A stretch of 64,000 nt of DNA from Dethiobacter sp. (GCA_018335875.1 JAGXRN010000018.1:1-64000); one strand, 5' to 3'. Shown: positions 28,050 through 37,934, counted from the first letter of the stretch. Notes: generated by a model not told the origin, from the sequence alone. A program made the numbers and translations.

Positions 28050-29216
28050 GTGGTGCAGAATTTGAGCGGGTATCCGTTACGACCGACGTGGGCTGAAGTC
28101 GATCTTACGGCCATCGCCCACAACGTCCGGGAGTTCAGACGGATTATCCCTGACGGCACCAGTATAATGGCGGTTGTCAAGGCCGACGGATACGGCCACG
28201 GGGCTGTGCAAGTGGCCCGTCAGGCTGTTGCCGCCGGCGCTTCATTTCTGGGTGTGGCCCTGGCGGAAGAAGGCCTTGAACTCCGTAAAGCCGGTATCAC
28301 TGCTCCCATCCTTGTTTTAGGGTTTACACCGCGCGCCTCCGCCCCGCTCCTTTGCACTCACGACCTGATACCAACCGTATTTACACTACCCGAGGCCGAG
28401 GCATTTTCTGCCGCAGCGCAGCAGTGCGGGAAGAAACTTCCTGTCCATGTCAAAGTGGATACCGGTATGAGCAGAATAGGCTATTTTCCAAGCGAAGAGG
28501 CAGACGATTTTATCCTCAGGGTGGCGTCGTATCCCGGGCTTGAGTTGGCCGGCCTTTATACTCATTTTGCCGCTGCGGACAGAGATGACCTGACTCATAC
28601 ACGCTGGCAGCTTGGACGCTTTTTAGAACTTGACAGCCGCCTGGCCGGCCGCGGACTGGTAATTCCGGTTAAACATGCAGCCAACAGTGCCGCTGCCATG
28701 TATTTGCCCGCAGCTCATCTTGATATGGTAAGAATCGGCATCAGCCTTTATGGTCTTCATCCTGCGCCGGGTCGTGCGTCCACAGTTGATTTGCGCCCCG
28801 CTATGATTTTTAAGTCACGGATTATTTACCTTAAACGTGTTCCGGCCGGCACCAGTGTGTCTTACGGCTGCACTTTTACCACCGCCCGCGACAGCCTGTT
28901 GGCATCACTGCCCGTGGGCTATGCCGACGGATACCCCAGACGCCTTTCCAACTGCGGCCAGGTGCTTGTCCGTGGGTGTTTAGCACCGGTGGCCGGCAGG
29001 GTATGTATGGATCAGACTGTAATTGATGTCTCCGATGTGCCCGGTGTCTGCCTGGGAGATGTTGTGGTGCTCTTTGGCCGGCAGGGCGACAGTGTGTTAG
29101 CTGTGGATGAAGTGGCAGAATGGCTGGATACAATAAACTACGAAGTTGTAACATCAGTGAGCTACCGTGTACCCAGGCTTTATGTGCCCGCTGGCCGCAT
29201 AAGCAGCCAGGCTTAA
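28050..29216 (+). CDS. alr: Alanine racemase
   Basis: VVKADGYGHGAVQVA, KVDTGMSRIGY, GYADGYPR, GRVCMDQ. Confidence 0.95.
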   Translation: MVQNLSGYPLRPTWAEVDLTAIAHNVREFRRIIPDGTSIMAVVKADGYGHGAVQVARQAVAAGASFLGVALAEEGLELRKAGITAPILVLGFTPRASAPLLCTHDLIPTVFTLPEAEAFSAAAQQCGKKLPVHVKVDTGMSRIGYFPSEEADDFILRVASYPGLELAGLYTHFAAADRDDLTHTRWQLGRFLELDSRLAGRGLVIPVKHAANSAAAMYLPAAHLDMVRIGISLYGLHPAPGRASTVDLRPAMIFKSRIIYLKRVPAGTSVSYGCTFTTARDSLLASLPVGYADGYPRRLSNCGQVLVRGCLAPVAGRVCMDQTVIDVSDVPGVCLGDVVVLFGRQGDSVLAVDEVAEWLDTINYEVVTSVSYRVPRLYVPAGRISSQA

Positions 29217-29260
29217 TGGGCTGGTATCAGAAAAGTTTTAATTTTAGGGGGTGCCCCACT

Positions 29261-29533
29261 TTGACGGAGACAAAAAGAATTATGATTAGCCTGCCAAATC
29301 ACTTGCTGCAGGAAGTAGATGGAATTGTAGCCTCTGAAAACAGGACTCGTTCTGATTTTATTCGTGAAGCTATGCGTCTTTATCTCCAGGAAAGGGAGAA
29401 AAGGCAGATCAGGGAAAACATGCAAAGAGGGTATATGGAAATGGCCAGGCTGAACCTGCGACTGGCTAATGAAGCCCTTGATGCGGAAAACGAGGCTAAC
29501 ATTATTTCAGAACTGTTGGTGGGTAAGAAGTGA
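29261..29533 (+). CDS. MazE/EndoAI-type ribbon-helix-helix antitoxin
   Basis: [41 protein letters not shown] start after aggggg; overlaps toxin gene. Confidence 0.8.
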   Translation: MTETKRIMISLPNHLLQEVDGIVASENRTRSDFIREAMRLYLQEREKRQIRENMQRGYMEMARLNLRLANEALDAENEANIISELLVGKK

Positions 29534-29889
29534 GCAGCACTGAAGTAAAACGCGGCTACATTTTTTTTGCCGACCTGAGCCCGGTGGTAGGTTCCGAGCA
29601 GGGCGGCATACGGCCGGTTCTCATCATACAAAACGATGTGGGCAACAAATACAGCCCCACTGTAATTGTGGCCGCCATTACGTCCCATATCGAAAAAGCT
29701 AAGCTGCCGACTCACGTTGAAGTGGAAGCAAAAGAGTATGGTTTGGAGAAGGATTCAGTCATCCTGCTTGAGCAAATTCGCACCATTGACAAACAGCGTT
29801 TGCTCGATAAAGTCACCGAGCTAGATGAAAAAGTTATGCAGAAAGTAAATCAAGCGGCGAAAATCTCACTGGGTCTGATTGAATTTTGA
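29530..29889 (+). CDS. ndoA: MazF/NdoA-type endoribonuclease toxin
   Basis: [46 protein letters not shown]. Confidence 0.9.
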   Translation: MSSTEVKRGYIFFADLSPVVGSEQGGIRPVLIIQNDVGNKYSPTVIVAAITSHIEKAKLPTHVEVEAKEYGLEKDSVILLEQIRTIDKQRLLDKVTELDEKVMQKVNQAAKISLGLIEF

Positions 29890-29969
29890 TTTTAGGTGTC
29901 TAAGTTAAATGTCCAAATCAACGTAACTTAAAATGTTACGTTTTATTTTTTTCAGGGGAGGTTGTCCTT

Positions 29970-30662
29970 TTGCCGGTACGTATAGGCATCACCTGCAACC
30001 TGTCTGGTTTTGAAAACAGGCTGTCTGCGGCCTATGTGCGCGCTGTTGCCAAAGCCGGCGCTGTGCCTCTTTTACTGCCGGTGACAGTGCCTGCGCGCTG
30101 CTGGGAGCAGATGCTGCAGTGTATTGACGGCCTGCTGCTAAGCGGCGGCGGAGATCCGGATGCTCGCCATTTCGGTGCTGAAGCTTCACCGTCCCAGGGC
30201 AGCGTCCAGCCCTGGCGAGACAGCATGGAACTGTACATGGCCCGTCAGGCGCTTAAAAGCGGTCTGCCGCTTTTGGGTATCTGCCGCGGTGCACAGGTGC
30301 TTAATATTGCAGCCGGCGGTACACTGCACCAGGATCTTGCCGGTATAGCCCTTGTCCAGCATGACCAGAAAGCGCCGCGCAATTATCCCATCCACCAGGT
30401 CAGGATCATGCGCTCTTCTCTGCTTTACGGCCTTATCCGCCGCGAGACTGTCCTTGTAAACAGTTTTCATCACCAGGCGGTGAAAATGCCTGGTAAAGGA
30501 GTACATGTCAGCGCATACGCCAAAGACAGCGTAATTGAAGCCATTGAACTGCCGGGCCATCCTTTTGCCCTTGGTGTGCAGTGGCACCCGGAATGGCTTG
30601 CCGGCCAACACGGGCATGCGCGGGTACTCTTTACCGCTCTGGCTTGTGCAGCAAAAAGATAG
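29970..30662 (+). CDS. Gamma-glutamyl-gamma-aminobutyrate hydrolase-like class I glutamine amidotransferase
   Basis: GLLLSGGGDPDARHFG, LLGICRGAQVLN, VQWHPEWLA. Confidence 0.9.
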   Translation: MPVRIGITCNLSGFENRLSAAYVRAVAKAGAVPLLLPVTVPARCWEQMLQCIDGLLLSGGGDPDARHFGAEASPSQGSVQPWRDSMELYMARQALKSGLPLLGICRGAQVLNIAAGGTLHQDLAGIALVQHDQKAPRNYPIHQVRIMRSSLLYGLIRRETVLVNSFHHQAVKMPGKGVHVSAYAKDSVIEAIELPGHPFALGVQWHPEWLAGQHGHARVLFTALACAAKR

Positions 30663-30690
30663 TAGAATAATACGATAAATACTGTGTATA

Positions 30691-30738
30691 AATACTGAAG
30701 CACTGGTACTCTTAATAACCAGTGCTTCAGTATTATTC
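30691..30738 (+). terminator. Rho-independent terminator/long hairpin
   Basis: AATACTGAAGCACTGGT-N10-ACCAGTGCTTCAGTATT, 17-bp perfect stem. Confidence 0.7.
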
Positions 30739-30829
30739 ATTTATCTCCGATTTTAAGATTTTACGCTGGAGAGAAATGCATTTATCGTACCATAACAAAA
30801 CCATGTCTAGAGAGCGCCTTTATATCACT

Positions 30830-31610
30830 TGCAAATGTTTGAGAGAATGAGATATATCGTCTAGTAATATTCCGGCTTTTTCAACGGCAACTTTAACAAG
30901 TTCATCCATTTCTATTCCGTAAAACATCCCGTATCCAGGAATTAAGACAAATTGTCGTACACTTTAAACGGTTTTTGTGCTGGATGTCCAGTTTGTTCTT
31001 TTCGGCCAACAAAACCAACTAGTAGTGGACACTCAATGACATTTTCCGGCCAACCTTCTACCATATCCTCCGGAAAACTTTCGAGAACACTAGTTGGACC
31101 CGGCATATAACGTAATTTTCCTTTTCTGAGGAGTTCAAGTTGTTTTTCATTCAGGAAACGTTCAGGATAAAGTTTTGCATTTTTTTGGGATAGGTGTAGG
31201 CAAGCGTTTTGACTAGACCTCCATCCTCTGATTACTGACGGGTTATTTTTATAGTACCACGTCAACCAACAAGTTAAGCTAAGAGGCATTGGAATACGTT
31301 CAATGAACAGAGCAACTATCTCAGGAAATCCCCAAAAATATACATGTTGCGAAATTTCCCCAGATTCTTTAATCACATCTAAAAAAAAGTACAGATAGTT
31401 ATCTTGAATACCACCAAAGCCCTTATTATACCAGGGGTCAAGCATTGTCACATCAAATTGAAATTTAAGAAGTTGCATCAAAAAGAGTGTTTTGGTAACA
31501 TCTTGGGGAGGTAAAATGGCTACACCAAAGTTAGTAAGTTTCTCATCTATAGCACCCTTTATTTCAGCTAACAAGTCGGTGGTATGTTGGGGGTAATTAA
31601 GTATGCTCAT
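30830..31610 (-). pseudogene. Site-specific DNA (N6-adenine/N4-cytosine) methyltransferase, disrupted
   Basis: MSILNYPQHTTD...DVTMLDPWYNKG...TGHPAQKPFKVYDNLS* (stop 30942) then, in another frame, PGYGMFYGIEMDELVKVAVEKAGILLDDI; SAM-binding DPFxGSGTT segment absent. Confidence 0.65.
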
Positions 31611-31933
31611 TTTTTTCTCCTTTTCACAGTACTTATTCATTTGAAATGTTTGTCTATCTAAGAGTTTATTACCTTGTCTAGTTAATTCGTTTAAAATACA
31701 AAATTTCCTGGCAGAATTGATAATTATATTTAACTTTTCCGAGTAGCATATCGTTTTTAAAATTATAGCAAACAATTGTTCGTTGCGCAACAATAATTAG
31801 AATTAAAGCCCAGAAAATGGACTAAAAATTGTTTACAATTAAAAAATGATATGAACATTACAGGGTACAATTCGTGAAATTAAATAGTTTAAAGAATTTA
31901 TATAGAATTGTGTATAGAATTTATATAAATACG

Positions 31934-31955
31934 GTGCAAGACATAATACTTGCAC
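31934..31955 (+). promoter_or_regulatory. Inverted repeat GTGCAAG-N8-CTTGCAC in the serA leader
   Basis: Perfect 7-bp arms. Confidence 0.35.
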
Positions 31956-31982
31956 AGTGGCAGGCCCTATGGTATCATTAAG

Positions 31983-32022
31983 ACGTCCCTGCGGTCCGAT
32001 CCAAAGCGGCGGGGGCGTTTTT
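31983..32022 (+). terminator. Terminator/attenuator-like hairpin upstream of serA
   Basis: ACGTCCCTGC...GCGGGGGCGT + TTTTT. Confidence 0.5.
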
Positions 32023-32091
32023 GTATTCATGATTTTTATGGGAATTTATGTTAAGATAAAGAATTTATGTGTATAACCGAGGAGGATGTCA

Positions 32092-33678
32092 ATGAAGGTT
32101 CTCGTCAGTGATCAGATTTCAGAGCAGGGAGTGTCTAAACTGAGGGAGAAAGCAGTGGTGGACGTGTTCACCGATCTGTCTCCCGCACAGTTGCTGGAAA
32201 TAATCCCGGACTATGAAGCCTTGGTTGTAAGAAGCTCTACCAAGGTGACACGGCAGGTGCTCGAAGCCGGTATCAACCTGAAGGTGGTGGGTAGAGCCGG
32301 TGTCGGTGTAGACAATATTGACGTGGATGCTGCTACCCAAAGGGGGATTATTGTTATCAATGCCCCTGAGGGTAACACAATTTCCGCGGCTGAACATGCC
32401 ATTGCCATGATGACTTCACTGGCACGCAACATTCCTGCAGCCGCCTCCTCGATGAAAGCCAGGGAGTGGAAGCGCTCAAAGTTCATGGGGGTTGAACTGA
32501 ATAAGAAAACCCTTGGCCTGGTGGGGCTTGGCCGTATCGGCAGTGAAGTGGTAAAACGCGCCAAAGCCATGGGTATGGACATTATAGCCTATGATCCCTA
32601 CATTTCCGCGGAACGTGCTGAAAAGCTGGGTGTTACTCTGGCCGGCCTTGAAGAAATATACCGCAATGCCGATTTTATCACACTGCACACGCCGCTTACC
32701 AAAAGCACCTATCATATAATAGGTGAAAAAGAGCTGGCCATGATGAAACCAGGCGTGCGCCTTATCAACTGCGCCCGCGGCGGGCTGATTGACGAGCAGG
32801 CGCTTTGTGCGGCTCTTATCTCCGGCAGGGTGGCTGGAGCGGCGCTTGATGTGTTCGAGGAAGAACCGCCGGTGGACAACCCTCTCTGCGGCCTTGAAAA
32901 TGTCATTGTCACCCCGCACCTGGGTGCATCCACTGAGGAAGCACAAGTGAATGTAGCGGTGCAGGTGGCCGAACAGGTTATCAACGCCCTGCTTGGCGAG
33001 CCCCTGTTGACTGCGGTGAACGTCCCTGTAATCCCGCCGGAAACACTGGCTGACGTTAAGCCTTTTATACCTTTGATGAAGACACTGGGCTCCCTCTACA
33101 CCCAGGTCTTTAACGGCCAGGTGGAAGCCGTGGAAATACTCTACAGCGGGGAAATCGCCAATTACCCCGTGACTCCGCTGACTAATTCATTTTTAATCGG
33201 TCTATTGTCAGTAATCCTGAATGAAACCATCAACTACGTGAATGCTCCGGTAGTCGCCAAACAGCGCGGGATTAAGGTGCGTGAAGTTATAAGTAAGTCA
33301 GTGGAGAATTTCACCAACCTGATTTCAGTTAATGTTAAAACGGCAGAGGGCACCCAGACAATTGCCGGCACCCTCTATAATAAACACGATGTAAGAATTG
33401 TACAAATAGGAAAGTATCGGCTGGAAGTGGTGCCTTCACGCTATATGCTTGTCACCACTTATGTGGATATGCCCGGCGTGATCGGGCGTTTCGGGACTGC
33501 GCTTGGCAATAATACCATAAATATTGCCGGCATGCAGGTGGGGCGCCAGTCAATTGGCGGCGAGGCTGTTATGGTCCTGCAGGTAGACTCCCCTGTGGAT
33601 GAGAATATCCTTGCACAGCTGCAAAAACTTGATGCCGTCTTAACAGTGCGTTTAGTAAAGATTGATGTGGCTCAGTAA
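32092..33678 (+). CDS. serA: D-3-phosphoglycerate dehydrogenase
   Basis: MKVLVSDQISEQG, GRAGVGVDNID, GLGRIGSEV, C-terminal ACT domain. Confidence 0.95.
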   Translation: MKVLVSDQISEQGVSKLREKAVVDVFTDLSPAQLLEIIPDYEALVVRSSTKVTRQVLEAGINLKVVGRAGVGVDNIDVDAATQRGIIVINAPEGNTISAAEHAIAMMTSLARNIPAAASSMKAREWKRSKFMGVELNKKTLGLVGLGRIGSEVVKRAKAMGMDIIAYDPYISAERAEKLGVTLAGLEEIYRNADFITLHTPLTKSTYHIIGEKELAMMKPGVRLINCARGGLIDEQALCAALISGRVAGAALDVFEEEPPVDNPLCGLENVIVTPHLGASTEEAQVNVAVQVAEQVINALLGEPLLTAVNVPVIPPETLADVKPFIPLMKTLGSLYTQVFNGQVEAVEILYSGEIANYPVTPLTNSFLIGLLSVILNETINYVNAPVVAKQRGIKVREVISKSVENFTNLISVNVKTAEGTQTIAGTLYNKHDVRIVQIGKYRLEVVPSRYMLVTTYVDMPGVIGRFGTALGNNTINIAGMQVGRQSIGGEAVMVLQVDSPVDENILAQLQKLDAVLTVRLVKIDVAQ

Positions 33679-34100
33679 ATCTCCTGGTTCACCCACCCCA
33701 GCCTGACGCCGTTATTCTCGTAAATTGCAAAGTGTATAACGCGTCGCGGAAAGTATTTTTTGGTAATGGCAAATACATGGCTGCTGCCTGGGGTGCTTCG
33801 TCCGATTATCTTGCAGGTCAGGTAGCGAAATAACACAATCTCAGCCTGGAAATTCAATGCTAGTACGTACATGTCATTGCCCGGGTGGGGCGCCTGCGCC
33901 GTGATGCCATACCTGCTGAGGGCGCTCTGCAGCGCCAGCGGATCCTGAAAGATAAAAATCTGCTGATTAGTGTGTGAAAACGGATTTGCCCAGTTGCTGT
34001 TGCTGCCCAATGTCCGGATTGAAATGGGTATATACTGGATGATAGGATTGGAGAGAAACTTGGCTGCAGACTTCATCTTCTCCACCATCTGACGGAACAT
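33672..34100 (-). CDS. Hypothetical protein
   Basis: ORF MFRQMVEKMKSAAKFLSNPIIQYIPIS...; no family recognised. Confidence 0.5.
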   Translation of the reverse strand: MFRQMVEKMKSAAKFLSNPIIQYIPISIRTLGSNSNWANPFSHTNQQIFIFQDPLALQSALSRYGITAQAPHPGNDMYVLALNFQAEIVLFRYLTCKIIGRSTPGSSHVFAITKKYFPRRVIHFAIYENNGVRLGWVNQEIY

Positions 34101-34140
34101 ATTCTTCACCTCCATAAACCAGATAAGGAGCAAAGCTAAA

Positions 34141-34362
34141 ATGCCTATTTACGAATTCCGCTGTGCCAGATGCGGCGTGAAAACTGAAAAACTCTGCCGG
34201 CTTGGAGAAACAGGCGAATCATTGTCATGCCCATCCTGCGGCAGAAATGAACTTAAAAAAATTTTTTCTTTAATTCAGCGCAAGGGACGTCCGGGTGAAG
34301 ATGCCGGTGGCGGCAGCAGCTGCGGCTCCTGCAGCAGCAGCAACTGCGGCACCTGTCACTGA
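34141..34362 (+). CDS. FmdB-type zinc-ribbon protein
   Basis: MPIYEFRCARCGVKTEKL..SCPSCGRNELKKIFSLI; Ser/Gly/Cys tail. Confidence 0.9.
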   Translation: MPIYEFRCARCGVKTEKLCRLGETGESLSCPSCGRNELKKIFSLIQRKGRPGEDAGGGSSCGSCSSSNCGTCH

Positions 34363-34493
34363 TAATGACCCGCTCTCTCGTTCAGGCTGATGTATTTATC
34401 ATTTAATACCAGAATCTGGCCCTGCTTGGGGCACAAGACGGCCTGTTTAACCGTAATACAGTATATGAGATGCACGATAATTTGTGTGTAGCC

Positions 34494-34526
34494 AAAACTG
34501 CCGGTAATGACCGGCGGTTTTTTTTG
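34494..34526 (+). terminator. Rho-independent terminator/attenuator
   Basis: AAAACTGCCGGT-aatg-ACCGGCGGTTTT + T tract; lies inside the track's 34470 ORF, so the real CDS starts downstream. Confidence 0.7.
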
Positions 34527-34577
34527 CGCTACTGGGGAAAACTAAAAAACCCATACAGACAGGGAAGGGTGAATTAT

Positions 34578-35204
34578 TTGTTTGTCACAAACATAGGAAT
34601 GCTAAGCCTGGCGGCGGTAACTGCCTTGATTTACCTTGGTTTTCTCCACCGCGTCCTGGACAGGATGCGGCTGACTAAAAAGCAGGCGCTGGTTATACTG
34701 CTGGCCATGCTGGCCGCAGGTTTTCTGCCCAACATTCCACTTGTTGGCGGTCTGTCAGTGAATATAGGAGGAGCGCTGGTGCCGGTAGGTGTGGCGGTGT
34801 ACCTGATTGTCACTGCCGATGAGGCGGTGGAAAAGCGCAGGGCTCTTTTAACTTCCGGTGTGGTAGCTGTGACCACTTTTTTCAGTGAAAAAATACTGCC
34901 CCTGCACGGGGATTTTGGTTTTGACGTGGACCCGCTGTTTGTGCCAGCCATTATAGCTGCTATCACTGCGTATGCTTTGGGCCGCTCGCGCCGGGCGGCG
35001 TTCGTGGGCGGAGTTTTTGGTGTGATTCTCACCGATATCCTTGCCTGGAGTGAAAACCTGTTCTTCTACCAGCTGCATGTCCCCATTGTGCTTGGTTCTA
35101 CAGGTGTTTTTGGCGCCGCGGTTATCAGCGGCATGGGTGCTGTGCTGCTCGCCGAGCTGGTAGGCGAAATTCTTGAACGTTTGCAGGGAGGCCCGCGCTC
35201 ATGA
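34578..35204 (+). CDS. DUF1614-like membrane protein
   Basis: Multiple TM segments; FLPNIPLVGGLSVNIGGALVPVGVAVYLI; start set downstream of terminator (TTG 34578 or GTG 34569). Confidence 0.7.
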   Translation: MFVTNIGMLSLAAVTALIYLGFLHRVLDRMRLTKKQALVILLAMLAAGFLPNIPLVGGLSVNIGGALVPVGVAVYLIVTADEAVEKRRALLTSGVVAVTTFFSEKILPLHGDFGFDVDPLFVPAIIAAITAYALGRSRRAAFVGGVFGVILTDILAWSENLFFYQLHVPIVLGSTGVFGAAVISGMGAVLLAELVGEILERLQGGPRS

Positions 35205-36931
35205 AACGCAGTGTTCTAATTATACTTGCTCTTTTTCTTTTGCTTGTGCTTCCGACTGCACTGACAGGACTGCGTACCGCAGCACTGCGTGAACCGTCGG
35301 ATTTTCTGGAGATGCTGGAAATGGATGAAATCTCACGGGATGACGTGCTGGCAGAACGTTACTGGAGAATGGTGGACACAAACGGCCGTGAAATTATGGT
35401 CACCGGCCGCCGCATCTATGTGGGCGACGAATATATCACAGGCGACAATAAGCTGTACCGTGTTTACAAGGTGAGCGGCCGCACCGCCTACGCCCGCTAT
35501 ATCCGGGAAGTGGGAGCTGTCTTTGATGCCGGGCGAACAGGAATTTTTGCCGCACTGGCAGAGAAAGTGCTGCCAGTGCAAAACAACGAAGAAGAGGGTA
35601 ACGACCTGGCTCCTGAGACGGAGCCCCAGCGTTTAATCGGCATTTACCACACCCACAACGCTGAATCTTATGTGCCAAGCGAAGGTACTGACAGCATTTT
35701 CGGCAAAGGAGGCATTCACCAGGTGGGCGCCTCCTTTAAGGACGCCATGGAGGAAAAAGGGATCAGGGTTATTCACGATGAGACACTGCACCTTCCCCAT
35801 GACCGGGGCGCCTACCGCCGCTCCAGGCCTACGGCAGAGCGGCTGCTAAAAGAGGGGCCGGATATTATCTTTGATATACACCGCGACGCAGTGCCGCGGC
35901 ATGTCTACGCGACTCAGATTGAAGATGAATGGGTGACACAGGTGCAGTTTGTGGTGGGACGGCAAAATCCCAACATGGCAGTAAACCGCCAGTTGGCTCT
36001 GGATATGAAAAGTACTGCCGATGAGATTCACCCCGGACTGGTACGCGGTATTTTCATGGCCCGCGGCCACTACAACCAGGACCTCACACCCATGAACCTG
36101 CTGCTTGAAGTGGGAGCGCACACAAACTCACGTGAAGCCGCTGAGGGCGGGATCGCCCTTTTTACTGACGTGGTGGCCTTTTATTTCTACGGGCCCGAGG
36201 AAGAAAGGGAAAGAGCGGCGCCTTTTCAGGCCCAGAGGCCGCCGGGCGCACGCACAAGCCCCGGCAACCGCGCCGCCGCCAGAAATATCATGATGCTGCT
36301 TGGCGTCACTGCAGCTATCATCATCGGTTTTGTCCTCCTTAATACCGGCCACCTGTCCGACTTAAAAGATGTCTTTGCCCCATTTCTGTCGAGCATCAGG
36401 CGTACACTGAAACAGGGCGACCAGTATCTTTTGCCCTGGCGCGAAAAGATATACAAGCGGTCTGGGCCTGTCCGCCGCTACCTTGAGCCTGTCCTTGACA
36501 AAATAGATGTATTGGCTGCCAGAGCTTATGAAACAGCAGTCCCCTGGCTGGAAAAAGGCGACAACTTTCTTTTACCCTGGCAGGAAAGAATACACGAATT
36601 TTCGCTGCGGGCCTACCGCGGTGCGCTGCCTGTGCTTGAGCGGGCCGACAGCTTTCTTGAACCGTGGCAGGAAAAGATACATGTTTCTGCTGCAGCGGCC
36701 TGGAGCTACCTTTTCCCACGCTTGCGCGCAGCCGACCGCTACCTGTCATCCACTCAGGAGAGAATGTACAGGTCTACCCGCCGTGTTTGGGACAACCTTC
36801 TGCCCTGGCTGCTGCAGCGTGACGAGCAGCTTGCCCTGTGGCAGAAAAAAATCAGGGACTATGCCCTGATGTTAAAGGAACGTATAATAAATGCCTACAA
36901 CCGTTTCGGCAGGCGAAGAAAAATCAGGTAG
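35201..36931 (+). CDS. spoIIP: SpoIIP-family protein with long repeat-containing C-terminal extension
   Basis: IGIYHTHNAESYVPSEG, DIIFDIHRDAVPR, MNLLLEVGAHTNSREAAEGG, TM helix, then 29-aa repeats. Confidence 0.85.
   Translation: MKRSVLIILALFLLLVLPTALTGLRTAALREPSDFLEMLEMDEISRDDVLAERYWRMVDTNGREIMVTGRRIYVGDEYITGDNKLYRVYKVSGRTAYARYIREVGAVFDAGRTGIFAALAEKVLPVQNNEEEGNDLAPETEPQRLIGIYHTHNAESYVPSEGTDSIFGKGGIHQVGASFKDAMEEKGIRVIHDETLHLPHDRGAYRRSRPTAERLLKEGPDIIFDIHRDAVPRHVYATQIEDEWVTQVQFVVGRQNPNMAVNRQLALDMKSTADEIHPGLVRGIFMARGHYNQDLTPMNLLLEVGAHTNSREAAEGGIALFTDVVAFYFYGPEEERERAAPFQAQRPPGARTSPGNRAAARNIMMLLGVTAAIIIGFVLLNTGHLSDLKDVFAPFLSSIRRTLKQGDQYLLPWREKIYKRSGPVRRYLEPVLDKIDVLAARAYETAVPWLEKGDNFLLPWQERIHEFSLRAYRGALPVLERADSFLEPWQEKIHVSAAAAWSYLFPRLRAADRYLSSTQERMYRSTRRVWDNLLPWLLQRDEQLALWQKKIRDYALMLKERIINAYNRFGRRRKIR
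36416..36904 (+). repeat. Degenerate 29-codon tandem repeats within the SpoIIP-like gene
   Basis: GDQYLLPWREKIY.. / GDNFLLPWQERIH.. / ADSFLEPWQEKIH.. / ADRYLSSTQERMY.. / RDEQLALWQKKIR.. Confidence 0.8.
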
Positions 36932-37181
36932 TCATCCGCGGATTCTGTACGCCGTTGTTGTTGTAGTAATAACAGCAATGTTCCTTAGTTTGCAGCAAAG
37001 ACGTCGACGCCTCAAACCGGATATGTTTAAATAATTAATTACCGGTTTACTAATTACTCCCGTGCTTAAAGCTTTAATAAACTTATCATCTATTTAAAAC
37101 AAATTTTAAGTAAGAAATGAGTGATAATTTTGCAATATAGTAAAGCAAAACTCGTTGTTCATCTGCCGCCTATGGCAACGC

Positions 37182-37934
37182 CTATTCTTTTTTCCTCTGT
37201 GCTCCGTCGTTGCTGTCAATATAGTAATTATCTTTGTAAAGAAGTTCAGATATCGGAACAATCTGATAGCCGTTTTCTTTGGCAAAAGCGATGATTTCAG
37301 GCAGTGCGTCAGCCGTATAGCGTCCATTGTTATGAAAGAGCACAATGGCGCCGGGATGGATTTTTTCTGTCACCCTCTGGATGATGGCGGCCTCGCTCAG
37401 GTCTTTCCAGTCCAGGGAGTCCACACTCCACTGGATGGTCAGGTAACCAAGCTCGCCTGCTGCCTCTATTACCTTGTTGCTGTATTCGCCAAAAGGTGGA
37501 CGGAAAAGGTTTGGTTCCTTGCCCCACAGGTCTTTGAGGGCAAAATGGACGCGTTCCAGTTCTTTTTTAATGCCCTCTTTATCCAGCGTGTTGAGGTGAG
37601 GGTGGGTAAAGGTGTGATTGCCCAGTTCGTGGCCTGCGGCCGCGATTTTTTTTACCATATCAGGGTATTTTTCAATCCAGAAGCCTGTAAGAAAAAAGGT
37701 GGTCTTAATATTGTTTTCGTGCAGTATTTCAAGTATCCCGGGAGTGTATTCCGCCCCCCAGGAGGCGTCAAAAGAAATGGCTATTTTTTTCTCAGCTGTG
37801 TCCACATAATAAATTGGCACCATGCGCTGCGGGGCCATCACAGCGATGATCCCCCCAGGCAGAAAATCGTGCAGCACCAGCACAGCCATAATCAGGAATA
37901 ACACAGCCAGCTGCCAAAACATTTTTCTTCTCAT
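37182..37934 (-). CDS. Polysaccharide deacetylase, PdaB-like
   Basis: IAISFDASWGAEYTPGIL, TTFFLTGFW, HELGNHTFTHPHL. Confidence 0.85.
   Translation of the reverse strand: MRRKMFWQLAVLFLIMAVLVLHDFLPGGIIAVMAPQRMVPIYYVDTAEKKIAISFDASWGAEYTPGILEILHENNIKTTFFLTGFWIEKYPDMVKKIAAAGHELGNHTFTHPHLNTLDKEGIKKELERVHFALKDLWGKEPNLFRPPFGEYSNKVIEAAGELGYLTIQWSVDSLDWKDLSEAAIIQRVTEKIHPGAIVLFHNNGRYTADALPEIIAFAKENGYQIVPISELLYKDNYYIDSNDGAQRKKE

Noticed and set aside
29261-29889. MazEF-type toxin-antitoxin pair as a novel system
   Set aside because: Standard NdoA/EndoAI arrangement downstream of alr, widely conserved in Firmicutes.
37155-37901. 248-aa plus-strand ORF opposite the PdaB-like deacetylase
   Set aside because: The deacetylase on the minus strand explains the coding signal.
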